The notes beneath the pieces are model-generated. The model ran no database searches, was not told the DNA's origin, and worked only from the letters and a program-made list of their open reading frames with translations. Position numbers and translations under genes: made by a program. Shown one piece after another: positions 33,814 through 45,562 of a DNA stretch of 64,000 bases; the stretch's first letter is position 1; every line of letters starts with the position of its first letter. The DNA is from Burkholderiales bacterium 8X (GTDB lineage: Bacteria > Pseudomonadota > Gammaproteobacteria > Burkholderiales > Burkholderiaceae_C): assembly GCA_902506565.1 (NCBI GenBank), contig LR732703.1, forward strand, positions 622,030 through 686,029, read 5' to 3'.

Positions 33814-35511
33814 CTAGTCCTGCTTCTGGGGCGACTTGGAGGGCAGCGCCGCCTGCGAGCCGCTTGCGTTGCCCACCAGCTTCTGGATGTCTCCGCCCTC
33901 GATGCCGATCTCGCGCAGCAGCTGGTCCACCAGCGGTGCCTGGGCCCGGAAGCGCAGCGCCGAATTGACCAGCCCGTCCGCCAGGCCGCCGCCGCCGTCG
34001 CCATCGCGGCCGTTGCTGCCCGAGGAGCCGCCGAAGCCATCCACCTGCAGGATCTTGATGCCTTCGATCCGCTCCATCGGCTTGACCGATTCGCGGATGA
34101 TGCCCTCGGCCTTGTCGACCAGCCGCATGCGCAGCGCCGACATGCGGGCGTCCGGCGTCAGCATGTTGTGCGCCTCGTTCATCATCCGAGCCGCCTCGGC
34201 TTCGATCTCGGCCCGCACCTTCAGCGCCATCGAGCGGATCTTGTCCGCGTCCGCATCGGCCTCGGCCTGGGCTCGCACCGCGGCGCCGCGATTGACGCTG
34301 GCATCGTTCTCGGCCTTGGCCGCGGAAGTCAGGCGCAGCGCCTCGCGCTCGGCGATCAAGGCCGCAGCGATCAGCTCGATCGACTTCTTGCGTTCGGCCA
34401 TCTCCAGCTCGCGTGCGGTGAAGACCTTTTCTTCGGCGGCCACGGCCTGCGCCCGGGCGGTCTCGGCCTCGGCCTGGGCTTCGCTCTGTGCCTTGCTTTC
34501 GCGGGCCACCGCGATCGAGCGCTGCTGCTCCGCCAGTTCGAGCGACATCCGGCGCTCCAGCTCGGCGCTCTGGATCGCGCGCTCCTTGCCGATGCGCTCT
34601 TCCTCGAGCGTCTGCTCCGAGCGGATGCGGGCGGCGTCGATGCTCTGGCGGGCCGCGATCTGCGCGCTTTCGGCATGCTGCTCGCGCTGCGCCCTCTCGA
34701 CCGCGACCTCGGCCCGCTGGCGCGACCGGGCGACCTCGACTTCGCGCTGCTGCGACAGGCGCGCATGCTCGCTTTCGCGGTCGATCTCCAACGACAGCTT
34801 CTCGGCTTCGAGGTTCTTGTTGCGGATCGCGATCAGGGTGTCCTGCTCGACATCGTTGCGCTGCTTCTTGCGGTGCTCGATCTGCTCGGTCAGCCGGGTC
34901 AGGCCCTCGGCGTCGAAGGCGTTGCTCGGGTTGAAGAACTCCATGCCTGTCTGGTCGAGCTGCGTCAGCGAGGCGGCTTCGAGCTCGAGGCCGTTCTTGG
35001 TCAGGTCGCCGGCGACCGCGTCGCGCACCCGCTTGACGTAGGCGCCGCGCTTTTCGTGCAGCTCCTCCATGCTCATCTCGGCGGCGGCGGTGCGCAGCGC
35101 GTCGACGAACTTGCCTTCGACCAGTTCCTTGAGCTGGTCCGGCTCCATGGTGCGAAGGCCCAGGGTCTGCGCCGCGGCGGCGACCGCCTCGGCATTGGCG
35201 GCCACCCGCACGTAGAACTCGGCGATCACGTCGACCCGCATCCGGTCGCGGGTGATGAGCGCCTTGTCGCGCCCGCGGCTCACCTCCAGCCGAAGCGTGT
35301 TCATGTTGACCGGGATCACGTCATGCACGATCGGCAGCACGAAGGCGCCGCCGTCCAGCACCACCTTCTGGCCGCCGAGGCCGGTGCGCACGAAGGCGCG
35401 CTCCTTCGAGCTGCGAAGGTACAGCCAGTGGAGCAGCCAGACCGCGAGCGCGACCACGATCGCGACCACGATGAGTCCGAGGATGAAACTGCCGAATTGG
35501 GAACCTGACAT
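33814..35511 (-). CDS. Flotillin (SPFH/band 7) membrane scaffold protein
   Basis: A 565-residue flotillin of the YqiK/FloT type. One N-terminal membrane helix (about 8-30, FILGLIVVAIVVALAVWLL), the SPFH domain (about 40-230, AFVRTGLGGQKVVLDGGAFVLPIVHDV onwards), then a long Ala/Glu/Arg-rich coiled coil (about 240-470) and a Gly/Asp-rich tail. Start at 35511 with GAGGAG before it. Flotillins organise membrane microdomains and often sit with NfeD-like genes, but here it lies inside a catabolic and transport operon, 17 bp after the TIM-barrel gene. It could scaffold the Liv importer or the enzymes; that is inference. Confidence 0.93.
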   Translation of the reverse strand: MSGSQFGSFILGLIVVAIVVALAVWLLHWLYLRSSKERAFVRTGLGGQKVVLDGGAFVLPIVHDVIPVNMNTLRLEVSRGRDKALITRDRMRVDVIAEFYVRVAANAEAVAAAAQTLGLRTMEPDQLKELVEGKFVDALRTAAAEMSMEELHEKRGAYVKRVRDAVAGDLTKNGLELEAASLTQLDQTGMEFFNPSNAFDAEGLTRLTEQIEHRKKQRNDVEQDTLIAIRNKNLEAEKLSLEIDRESEHARLSQQREVEVARSRQRAEVAVERAQREQHAESAQIAARQSIDAARIRSEQTLEEERIGKERAIQSAELERRMSLELAEQQRSIAVARESKAQSEAQAEAETARAQAVAAEEKVFTARELEMAERKKSIELIAAALIAEREALRLTSAAKAENDASVNRGAAVRAQAEADADADKIRSMALKVRAEIEAEAARMMNEAHNMLTPDARMSALRMRLVDKAEGIIRESVKPMERIEGIKILQVDGFGGSSGSNGRDGDGGGGLADGLVNSALRFRAQAPLVDQLLREIGIEGGDIQKLVGNASGSQAALPSKSPQKQD

Positions 35512-35528
35512 GAAGATCGTCTCCTCTA

Positions 35529-36359
35529 TTAGCGCGTGATCCGGACGAAGCGGCGCGTGGTCTCGACCAGCGCGACTTCCGTCGGCAGGCGCTCCATCGA
35601 ACTCGCTCCGTAGAAACCATCGCAGGCGCGGCAGCGTTCGAGCACGAACTGCGCGTCCTCCGGCGTGGCGATGGGGCCACCGTGGCAAAGCACGATGACC
35701 TCGGGGTTGACTTCCTGCGCCGCGGCCGCCCAGCGGTCGACGAGCGGAATGCAGTCGGAGAGCTCGAGCGCGGTGCCGGCACCGATGGCGCCGCCGGTGG
35801 TGAGGCCGAGATGGCAGACCACCATGTCGGCGCCTGCGCCCGCCATGGCGCGGGCTTCGTCTTCGCTGAACACGTAGGGCGTGGTCAGCAGATCGAGCGC
35901 ATGGGCCCGCGCGATGAAGTCGACTTCGAGCCCGTAGCCCATGCCGGTCTCCTCGAGGTTGGCGCGGAAGGTGCCGTCGATGAGTCCGACCGTGGGGAAG
36001 TTCTGCACGCCCGAGAAGCCGAGCCCGATGAGCCGTGCGAGGAACTCGTCCGGGATCATGAACGGATCGGTGCCGTTCACGCCGGCGAGCACCGGCGTGT
36101 GCTTCACCACCGGGAGCACCTCGCGCGCCATCTCGCAGACGATCTCGTTGGCGTTGCCGTAGGCCAGGAGCCCGGCCAGCGATCCGCGGCCCGCCATCCG
36201 GTAGCGGCCGGAGTTGTAGATCACGATCAGGTCGATGCCGCCGGCTTCCTCGCACTTGGCCGAGAGGCCGGTGCCGGCGCCGCCGCCGATGATCGGCTGG
36301 CCAGCCTCGATCTTGGTTCGGAAGCGCTGCAGCAGGGTCGAACGCTCGATGCGGGGCAT
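35529..36359 (-). CDS. PEP-hydrolase-like TIM-barrel protein (TIM-br_sig_trns family)
   Basis: A 276-residue TIM barrel of the phosphoenolpyruvate-hydrolase-like family. Start [20 protein letters not shown], then [52 protein letters not shown] and [13 protein letters not shown], all typical. Fungal and plant relatives carry this domain fused behind a Tm-1-like domain; here the Tm-1-like domain is in the preceding gene (36383-38677), fused to LivF instead, and ends 23 bp before this start. The pair most likely works as one enzyme. The true reaction of the family is not established. Confidence 0.88.
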   Translation of the reverse strand: MPRIERSTLLQRFRTKIEAGQPIIGGGAGTGLSAKCEEAGGIDLIVIYNSGRYRMAGRGSLAGLLAYGNANEIVCEMAREVLPVVKHTPVLAGVNGTDPFMIPDEFLARLIGLGFSGVQNFPTVGLIDGTFRANLEETGMGYGLEVDFIARAHALDLLTTPYVFSEDEARAMAGAGADMVVCHLGLTTGGAIGAGTALELSDCIPLVDRWAAAAQEVNPEVIVLCHGGPIATPEDAQFVLERCRACDGFYGASSMERLPTEVALVETTRRFVRITR

Positions 36360-36382
36360 GTTCGTTTCTCCGGGTACGGCGT

Positions 36383-38676
<2,294 letters not shown>

Positions 38677-38677
<1 letters not shown>

Positions 38678-39507
38678 CAGTGCTTGCTCCCCATGTAGAT
38701 CGCCTGGACCTGGGCGTCGTTCTCGATCTCCGCCGGGCTGCCGGTGCGCAGCACCCGCCCGTTGTGCATGACGGTGACCCGGTCGACCACCCGCAAGGCG
38801 ATGTCGAGGTCGTGCTCGATCAGCACGAAGCTCATGTGCGCCGGCAGCGACGTCAGCAAGGCGACCAGCTCGCGCCGCTCCGCCGGCGACAGGCCGGCCG
38901 CGGGCTCGTCGAACAGGATCATGCGCGGTGCGCCGGCGAGCGCCATGCCGATCTCCAGCTGGCGCTGCTGGCCGTGCGCCAGGTTGGCGACGCTTTCGTT
39001 CGCGATGTGGGTGAGGCGGGCGCGTTCGAGCAGGTCGTCGGTGGCTGCGCTCGACGCATGCCCGGCGCCGGCACGGCGGAAGCTGAAACGGCCGCTGGCC
39101 ACGCCGCGGACGGCGAGGAACAGGTTGTCCCGCACGGTCAGCTCGCGGAACAGCAGCGACGATTGATAGGTGCGCCGGAGGCCCTTTCGGATGCGGTGCT
39201 GCGGCGGCAGGTCGGTGATGTCCTCACCGAAGAAGAAGATGCGGCCGGCGGTCGGCGGAAAGTCGCCGGTGATCGCATTGAAGAGCGTGGTCTTGCCGGC
39301 GCCGTTCGAGCCGAGGATGGCGTACTTCTGCCCCGCCTCGACCGAGAGCGACACGTCGTCGACCGCGCGCAGCGCACCGAAGGCGCGCGTCACCCCGTCC
39401 AGCCGCAGCGCATCGCCCGTCAAAAGCTGGGTCTGCTGGCTTCGGGTGGCCGCCCGGCCGGCGAGGCCGGTCGGACGCAGCGGAGTGATCGTGGCCATCG
39501 GTATCAC
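38677..39507 (-). CDS. livG: LivG-type branched-chain amino acid ABC transporter ATPase
   Basis: Second nucleotide-binding subunit, up to 276 residues. Walker [11 protein letters not shown], signature [12 protein letters not shown] (the LivG variant), Walker [14 protein letters not shown] and the switch region VLIEHDLDI, then [16 protein letters not shown]. It pairs with the LivF half of the next gene. Two starts are possible: GTG at 39507 and ATG at 39498; both lie close to a GAGAG sequence. The stop overlaps the next start. Substrate of the importer need not be a branched-chain amino acid: the enzymes around it suggest an amide or aromatic acid. Confidence 0.93.
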
Positions 39508-39513
39508 GCGCTC

Positions 39514-40770
39514 TCAGGTGCGGCAGTCGGGCACGTCGCGCGTGCCGAGGCCCATCTTCTTGAAGTCCGCTTCGGGCAGGCCGAGCGTCTGCGAGATGTT
39601 CGGCACCGACTTCACCACCTTGTTATAGAAGGAGCCGTCCGGCGCCTTGGTCACTTCGGTGATGTAGGTGGTGCCGACGCCGTTGCGGTTCGAATCGATC
39701 TTCACCTCGCCGGCCGGGCCCTTGAAGTTGGTCTTCTGCAGGGCATCGCGGTACGCCTTCTGGTTGCCGGAGAGGTCGCCCTTCACCGCATCCAGCGCAT
39801 CGAGCGTGGCCTTGGTGTTGATGTAGTAGAGGTACGCGAAGAGCGACGGGCTCGGGAAGCCGTCCTTGAAGTTCGCCTTGTAGTCGGCCACGAACTTCTT
39901 CCACTCGGGCGTGTCGATCGAGTCGGCCATCGGTCCGGCGGAGGCCGTACCGAGCAGCGATTCGCGCCGCTTGCCCTTGAAGTTGAGCACCGTCTGGTCG
40001 ACCGTGATCGAGCCGCCGACCATCGGCTTGTCGCCGCCGGCCTGCTCGTACTGCGTCAGGAAGTTGACCGCGTCCGATCCGCCGAGCACCACCACCAGCG
40101 CGTCGATGTTCTTCGGGATCTTGGCGATGACCGAGGCGTAGTCCTTGGTGCCGAGCGGCACCCAGGCCTTGTCGACCACCTTGCCGCCCTTGGCGCAATA
40201 GCTCGCCATGAAGCCCTGCACCTGCGAATACGGGAAGCCGTAGTCCTCTGCGATCAGGAAGGTGCGCTTGTAGCCCTTGGCGAGCGCGTGCTCGCCGAGG
40301 CCCACCATCCACTGCGCGCCTTCGGTGTTGAAGCGGTAGAAGTTGGCCGCCGGGTCCTGCAGCGTGGCCGCCTGCGCGCCGGCCGAGCCGTTGATGAAGG
40401 TCACGTTGGGCTGGGTCTTGGCGTAGTTCTTGACCGCGATGCCTTCGTCGCCCGACAGCGGCCCGATCATGATCTGGACCTTGTCCTGCTCGACCGCCTT
40501 GCGGGTCGAGTTGACGGCCTTGTCGGGCGTCGCGTCCGACGACACCTTGACGAACTCGATCTTCTTGCCGCCGGCCATGCCGTTCTTTTCCTTGAGCGCC
40601 AGGTCGGCGCCGCGCATGCCGTCCTGGCCGGGGGCCGCGAACGGACCTTCCAGCGAGGCCAGCAGGCCGATCTTGAGGGTGTCCTGTGCGTAGGCCGCGC
40701 CGGCGGCGGCCACCAATGCCGCGGCCGCCACCAGGCTGCGCGCGAATGCCTTCTTCGTGTCTCTCTTCAT
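39514..40770 (-). CDS. livK: LivK-type ABC transporter substrate-binding protein
   Basis: Periplasmic receptor, 418 residues, start at 40770 with an AAGGAG ribosome-binding site. Signal peptide SLVAAAALVAAAGAAYAQ. Mature start TLKIGLLASLEGPFAAPGQDGMRGADLAL is typical of the leucine/amide-binding class (Peripla_BP_6), as are IGPLSGDEGIAVKNYA and EDYGFPYSQVQGF. The closest feel is to receptors for amides, urea or aromatic acids, not leucine, but the ligand cannot be read. Between the two permeases and the ATPases in the operon. Confidence 0.92.
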   Translation of the reverse strand: MKRDTKKAFARSLVAAAALVAAAGAAYAQDTLKIGLLASLEGPFAAPGQDGMRGADLALKEKNGMAGGKKIEFVKVSSDATPDKAVNSTRKAVEQDKVQIMIGPLSGDEGIAVKNYAKTQPNVTFINGSAGAQAATLQDPAANFYRFNTEGAQWMVGLGEHALAKGYKRTFLIAEDYGFPYSQVQGFMASYCAKGGKVVDKAWVPLGTKDYASVIAKIPKNIDALVVVLGGSDAVNFLTQYEQAGGDKPMVGGSITVDQTVLNFKGKRRESLLGTASAGPMADSIDTPEWKKFVADYKANFKDGFPSPSLFAYLYYINTKATLDALDAVKGDLSGNQKAYRDALQKTNFKGPAGEVKIDSNRNGVGTTYITEVTKAPDGSFYNKVVKSVPNISQTLGLPEADFKKMGLGTRDVPDCRT

Positions 40771-40783
40771 GTCTCGCTCCTTC

Positions 40784-41959
40784 TTATCGCTGTGGAATGC
40801 GGCGGGTGCCGCGGGATGGGGAAGAGGCGCCCGCGCGATGCCTGAGCCGCCGCCAGAGGCCGAGCAGTCCATCGGGGGAAAACAGCACGATCGCGAGGAA
40901 GACCCCGCCGATCACGAGATTGAAGCGTTCGCGGTCGACCAGGTCGATCGCGAAGTTCTGCAGGAGCACGAACACCACCGCGCCGATGAAGGCGCCGATC
41001 GGGTGCTTCATGCCGCCGAGCACCGCGATGATGAGGATGTTGATCATCGCGCCGATACCGATCGTGCCGGGCGAGATGCGGCCGTTGTACCAGACCATCA
41101 GCACGCCGCCGACCGCCGCCAGGAAGCCGGACACCGCATACGCGGCGACCCGGTGCGCGGTCACGTGGTAGCCCAGCGCCTGCATCCGCCGCGGGTTGTC
41201 GCGGATACCCTGCAGCGCGATGCCGAAGGGCGTTCGGATCAGGTGCTTGATGAAGAAATAGCCGGCCGCCGAACAGGCCAGCACCAGGAAGTAGAAGGGC
41301 ACCGGCTCGCGCAGGTCGAGCCCGAACACCGTCGGCGCCGCCAGCTTGCTGAAGCCCTGGAAGCCATTGAAGAGCGTGTAGTTCTGCTGCGCCAGGTAGA
41401 AGAAGGCGACCCCCACGGCCAGCGTGATCATGATGGTGTAGATGCCCTCGGTGCGCACCGAGAGCCAGCCGATCGCGGCCGCGAACACGGTGGCCAGTGC
41501 GAGTGCGGCGATCACCGCCAGCCACCACGGCCAGCCCAGGCTGATGGCGGTGTTGCTGCTGCTGCCGACGATCGCGACCAGGTAGGCCGCGAAGCCGGCG
41601 ACCGTCATCTGCGCGAGCGACACCATGCCGCCGTAGCCGCCCAGGAAGGTGAGCGACAGCGCGATCAATCCGAGGGCCAGCGATTGCGCGCCGATCTGGA
41701 AGGTGAAGAAGGGCGTGGCGACGAACGGGTAGACCAGCAGCAGCAGGGCTGCCAGCACATGGCGCCAGCCGACCGGCCGCAGCCAGCCGCGCAGCCATCG
41801 CGGCAGTTCGCCATGCTGGCTTGGCGCCGCGACCGGCCGGGTCGAGGTCGTGCGCGGCAGCTCGGCCAGGCGGGGCGCCGCGGCGCCGCCGCGCGCGATC
41901 GATCCCGCGCCCGAGCCGGCCGGCGACTTCATCGCACGCCGCCACTGCGCCGCGCTCAC
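40784..41959 (-). CDS. livM: LivM-type ABC transporter permease
   Basis: Inner-membrane permease, 391 residues from a GTG at 41959 that overlaps the livH stop (GTGA) and has GGGGAAGG upstream; an ATG at 41932 lacks such a site. The first 50 residues are a cytoplasmic extension. Then about nine to ten helices, with FLGGYGGMVSLAQMTVAGFAAY and the coupling segment RTPFGIALQGIRDNPRRMQALGY typical of LivM. C-terminal tail is basic (LWRRLRHRAG). Forms the channel together with LivH. Confidence 0.92.
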   Translation of the reverse strand: MSAAQWRRAMKSPAGSGAGSIARGGAAAPRLAELPRTTSTRPVAAPSQHGELPRWLRGWLRPVGWRHVLAALLLLVYPFVATPFFTFQIGAQSLALGLIALSLTFLGGYGGMVSLAQMTVAGFAAYLVAIVGSSSNTAISLGWPWWLAVIAALALATVFAAAIGWLSVRTEGIYTIMITLAVGVAFFYLAQQNYTLFNGFQGFSKLAAPTVFGLDLREPVPFYFLVLACSAAGYFFIKHLIRTPFGIALQGIRDNPRRMQALGYHVTAHRVAAYAVSGFLAAVGGVLMVWYNGRISPGTIGIGAMINILIIAVLGGMKHPIGAFIGAVVFVLLQNFAIDLVDRERFNLVIGGVFLAIVLFSPDGLLGLWRRLRHRAGASSPSRGTRRIPQR

Positions 41960-42906
41960 GAAGCCTTCCCCATCAGGCCGCGCGGCTTGAAGGCCAGCGC
42001 CACCACCATGATCACGAAGGTGAAGACCACGCTGTAGGTCGGCGCATACGCCAGGCCGAATTGTTCGGCCAGGCCGATCAGCAGGGCGCCGATCGCCGCG
42101 CCCACCACGCTTCCCATGCCGCCGACGATCACCACCACCAGCGACGCCAGCAGGTAGCGGGTGTCCTCGCCGGGCGAGATCGAGAGCGCGGTGCCGCCGA
42201 CCACGCCGGCGAGACCCGCGAGGCCCGCGCCGATCGCGAAGGTCAGCGCGAACACCAGCTGCACGTTGACGCCGGATGCGGCCAGCATGCCGCGGTCGTC
42301 GACCCCGGCGCGGATCATCATGCCGATGCGGGTGCGTGCCAGCAGCAGCCACAGGCCGACGCCGATCGCGATCGAGGCGAGCAGCACCACCAGGCGGTAG
42401 GTCGGGAACTTCTCGACCAGCGGCAAGGTGGTGGAGCCGTAGATCCAGCCGGGCGGATCGAAGGTGTAGATCTCGGCGCCCCAGATCCAGAGCATGAGGT
42501 CCGCGAAGACGATCGAGAGGCCGATCGTCACCAGCGTCTGCCGGAGGTCCTGCCCTTGCATGTGGCGGAACACCAGCAGCTGCATCAGGAGCCCGAGTAC
42601 CGCCGCCGCCAGGAAGCCGGCGAGCACCGCCAGCAGCCAGGAGCCGGTGCGCTCGCCCACGAACCAGCCGACGTAGGCGCCGAAGAGATAGAGCGAGCCG
42701 TGCGCCAGGTTGACGTTGCGCATCAGGCCGAACACCAGCGTGAAGCCGCTCGCCACCAGGAAATAGAGCGAGGCCAGCGTGAGGCCGTTGAGCAAGGTTT
42801 TGAAATAGAGCGTCGAGTTGTCCGCGACCGCCCACACCGTGAACACCGCCACCGGCAGGCCCAGCAACAGCCAGAGCGCCCAGGTCTTGAAGCTGCCGCG
42901 GCTCAT
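41956..42906 (-). CDS. livH: LivH-type ABC transporter permease
   Basis: Inner-membrane permease, 316 residues. Start at 42906 overlaps the stop of the amidohydrolase gene by 4 bp. Seen: LLNGLTLASLYFLVASGFTLVFGLMRNVNLAHGSLYLFG, the LivH hallmark, the coupling segment RTRIGMMIRAGVDDRGMLAASGVNV, and LVVVIVGGMGSVVGAAIGALLIG near the C-terminus. Length and helix count normal. Confidence 0.93.
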   Translation of the reverse strand: MSRGSFKTWALWLLLGLPVAVFTVWAVADNSTLYFKTLLNGLTLASLYFLVASGFTLVFGLMRNVNLAHGSLYLFGAYVGWFVGERTGSWLLAVLAGFLAAAVLGLLMQLLVFRHMQGQDLRQTLVTIGLSIVFADLMLWIWGAEIYTFDPPGWIYGSTTLPLVEKFPTYRLVVLLASIAIGVGLWLLLARTRIGMMIRAGVDDRGMLAASGVNVQLVFALTFAIGAGLAGLAGVVGGTALSISPGEDTRYLLASLVVVIVGGMGSVVGAAIGALLIGLAEQFGLAYAPTYSVVFTFVIMVVALAFKPRGLMGKAS

Positions 42907-44186
42907 GCGGCCCGGTCCCAGGCGCGCTCGGCGGCGATCTCGGGCGCCTTGGCGAAGACGCCGTCCTTCATGACGGCGAGGATGCGGCGCTGGTCGCGCA
43001 GGATCGACAGGTTGGCGAGCGGATCGCCGTCGACCAGCATCAGGTCGGCCAGGTAGCCTTCCTTGACCAGGCCGAGCTCGTCCGGCTGCATCATGATCTG
43101 GCCGCCGTAGAAGGTGGTCGAGCGGATCGCCTCCATCGGCGTGAAGCCGAGGTACTTGACGAAGAACTCCAGGTCGCGCGCGTTCTGGGTGTGTGGCGTG
43201 AACGCGAAGCCGTAGTCGCCGCCCGGCAGCACCCGGATCCCGCGCTTGTGCATCTTGGCGAGCGATTCGATCGCCGCATCCCACTCCACCTGGTAGCCCA
43301 TCGACACCGCCATCGCCTGCGTGATGCCGAAGGGCTCGGCCTCGTGCAGCATGGCGTAGAGGATCGCGATGCCGGGCGCGACGAACACGCGGTCCTTCGC
43401 GGCCTCGAGCATGTCGAGGGCTTCTTCGTCGACGAAGCTCGCGTGATAGATCAGGTCGATGCCGTGGCGCAGCGCCTGCTTCACGCCTTCGGAGGAGCGG
43501 GCATGCGCCACGCCGCGCTTGCCGCGCATCTTGACCTCGCGCATCGCGGCCGCCACTTCCTCGTCGAGCATCCAGGTGGTTTCCGCCGTGGCCTGGGGCG
43601 TGAAGTTGTCGCCCGACAGGTTGAGCTTGATCGAGTCGACGCCGTACTTCAGGAACATCCGCACGGCCTTGCGCATCTCGTCGGCGCCGCTCACGTTGAC
43701 GCCGAAGCTGAACTCCGGAAACGGCAGGTGCGGCAGGGTCTCGTCGCCGAGGCCGCCGAGCACGGTGATCTCCTGGCTTGCGGCCAGGTAGCGCGGCCCG
43801 GGGATCTGCCCGGCGTTGATCGCGTTGCGGATCACCACGTCGAGCCGCGGCTTGGCGCAGGCGGCGCCGACGCAGGAGGTGAAGCCCGCCTCGAGGTAGC
43901 GCTTGGCCACCTTGGCGCACCACAGCACATGCTCCTCGAGCGGCATCGCCTGAATGGCCGACAGCGTGGCCGCGTCATTCCACGAGAAGTGCGTGTGGGC
44001 CTCGCACATGCCGGGCATCAGCGTGGCGCCGGCGCCGTCGATCACGGTGGCGCCGCCGGGCGCGATCGGCGCGGTGCTGCGCCCGACCTGGCGAATGCGG
44101 TTGCCCCGCACCAGCACGCTGCCGCTGAAGGGGTTCTGACCGGTGCCGTCCAGGATCCGGACGTTGGTGAAGACGACATCGTTCAT
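42903..44186 (-). CDS. Amidohydrolase-superfamily enzyme (first of a tandem pair)
   Basis: Metal-dependent hydrolase of 427 residues. N-terminal beta sandwich (VVFTNVRILDGTGQNPFSG), then the metal-site HxH in MPGMCEAHTHFSWND, LKYGVDSIKLNLSGDN with the bridging lysine region, VAHARSSEGVKQALRHGIDLIYHAS with further His ligands, and GGDYGFAF with the Asp. The C-terminal end (VLVDGDPLANLSIL) is the usual imidazolonepropionase/prolidase-like pattern. It is a close paralogue of the next gene. Likely substrates are cyclic amides, N-acyl compounds or dipeptide-like molecules. First enzyme upstream of the livHMK genes. Confidence 0.9.
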   Translation of the reverse strand: MNDVVFTNVRILDGTGQNPFSGSVLVRGNRIRQVGRSTAPIAPGGATVIDGAGATLMPGMCEAHTHFSWNDAATLSAIQAMPLEEHVLWCAKVAKRYLEAGFTSCVGAACAKPRLDVVIRNAINAGQIPGPRYLAASQEITVLGGLGDETLPHLPFPEFSFGVNVSGADEMRKAVRMFLKYGVDSIKLNLSGDNFTPQATAETTWMLDEEVAAAMREVKMRGKRGVAHARSSEGVKQALRHGIDLIYHASFVDEEALDMLEAAKDRVFVAPGIAILYAMLHEAEPFGITQAMAVSMGYQVEWDAAIESLAKMHKRGIRVLPGGDYGFAFTPHTQNARDLEFFVKYLGFTPMEAIRSTTFYGGQIMMQPDELGLVKEGYLADLMLVDGDPLANLSILRDQRRILAVMKDGVFAKAPEIAAERAWDRAA

Positions 44187-44235
44187 GGCGTGTTCCTCGG
44201 TTGCGGCTGATCGGGGTGCGAGCGCTTCGGTGGGC

Positions 44236-45543
44236 TCAGGCGGCCCAGCGGGTCTGCCGGGGCAGGGCAGGCTGGCGTGCGTCCTGCATCGGCGGCGCGC
44301 GGTGGAACTCGCCGTCCTTCATCACCGCGAGGATCCGGGACTTGTCCTGCAGCACCGTGATGTCGGCGAGCGGATCGCCGTCCACCAGCAGGATGTCCGC
44401 CAGGTAGCCTTCGCGGATGTAGCCGAGCACCTTGCCCATGCGCATCATCGGCCCGCCCCAGGCGGTGGCCGACAGCAGCGCCTCCATGTTGCTCATGCCG
44501 ACGTACTTGACGAAGTACTCCAGGTCTTTCGCGTTGGTGCCGTGCGGCGTCCAGGCGAAGCCGTAGTCGCCACCGGGCAGGATGCGGATGCCGCGCTTGC
44601 GCATCGCGCGCATGCTCTCGACCGCGGCCTCGAGCTCGCGGTGGTAGCCCATGCGTTCGGTGACCTCCTTGGTCAGGCCCCATTCGCTCGCGTGATGGCA
44701 GGTGTTGATCAGCCAGGCGAGGCCGGGCGCGATGAAGTGCTCGGTCTTGTGCGCCTCCAGCATGTCGAGTGCTTCGCTGTCGGTGAAGCTCGCGTGGTAG
44801 ATCACCTCGATGCCGTGGGCGACGCATTGCTTGATCGACCAGGTCGACCGGGCATGCGCCGCGACCCGCTTGCCCCAGGACTTGGCCTCCTCGACGCAGA
44901 CCCGGATCTCCTCGGCGGTGAACTGGCTCATCTCGCTCGACATGCCGGTGATCGACTCGCCCGAGAGGTTGATCTTGACCGAGTCGACCCCGTACTTGGC
45001 CATCATCCGGACGCAGCGCCGCATCTCCTCGGCGCCGCTCACCACCGCGCCGAACGCGAACTCCGACTGCGGCAGGTGCGGCTGGGTCGAGTCGCCCAGG
45101 CCGCCCGGCACCGTGATCTCCTGCCCGGCGGCGAGGTAGCGCGGGCCGATGATGGTTCCGTCGGCGATCGCATTGCGGATCACCACGTCCAGGCGCGGCT
45201 TGGCGGCCGCGGCGCCGACGCAGCTGGTCCAGCCCATGTCGAGGTAGCGCTTGGCGACTTCGGCGCACCACAGGATGTGTTCCTCCGGCGGCATGCGCTG
45301 GATCGCGTCCAGGCTCGGCTGGTCGTTCCACGAGAAGTGCGTGTGCGCCTCGACCATGCCGGGCATCAGGAAGGCGCCCCTGCCATCGATCACGTGGGCG
45401 CCGTGCACGGGCGGCTGGCGCGCGCCATAGGCGCTGCGCACCACCCGCGAGATCCGGTTGCCCTGGACCAGCACGTCGCCGTTGAAGGGCGCCTCGCCGC
45501 CGCCATCGAAGATGCGGACATTGGTGAACAGCACGTCGGACAT
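44236..45543 (-). CDS. Amidohydrolase-superfamily enzyme (second of a tandem pair)
   Basis: A 435-residue paralogue of the gene at 42903: it begins DVLFTNVRIFDGGGEAPFNG and shows the same metal-site elements (MVEAHTHFSWND, KYGVDSVKINLSGES, VAAHARSTWSIKQCVAHGIEVIYHAS, PGGDYGFAW). It differs mainly in the region between residues 270 and 330 and at the C-terminus (RQPALPRQTRWAA). The pair is separated by 49 bp. Keeping two diverged copies suggests two related substrates or two successive steps. Start at 45543. Confidence 0.9.
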   Translation of the reverse strand: MSDVLFTNVRIFDGGGEAPFNGDVLVQGNRISRVVRSAYGARQPPVHGAHVIDGRGAFLMPGMVEAHTHFSWNDQPSLDAIQRMPPEEHILWCAEVAKRYLDMGWTSCVGAAAAKPRLDVVIRNAIADGTIIGPRYLAAGQEITVPGGLGDSTQPHLPQSEFAFGAVVSGAEEMRRCVRMMAKYGVDSVKINLSGESITGMSSEMSQFTAEEIRVCVEEAKSWGKRVAAHARSTWSIKQCVAHGIEVIYHASFTDSEALDMLEAHKTEHFIAPGLAWLINTCHHASEWGLTKEVTERMGYHRELEAAVESMRAMRKRGIRILPGGDYGFAWTPHGTNAKDLEYFVKYVGMSNMEALLSATAWGGPMMRMGKVLGYIREGYLADILLVDGDPLADITVLQDKSRILAVMKDGEFHRAPPMQDARQPALPRQTRWAA

Positions 45544-45562
45544 GGCTTGCTCCTTGGCTTCG

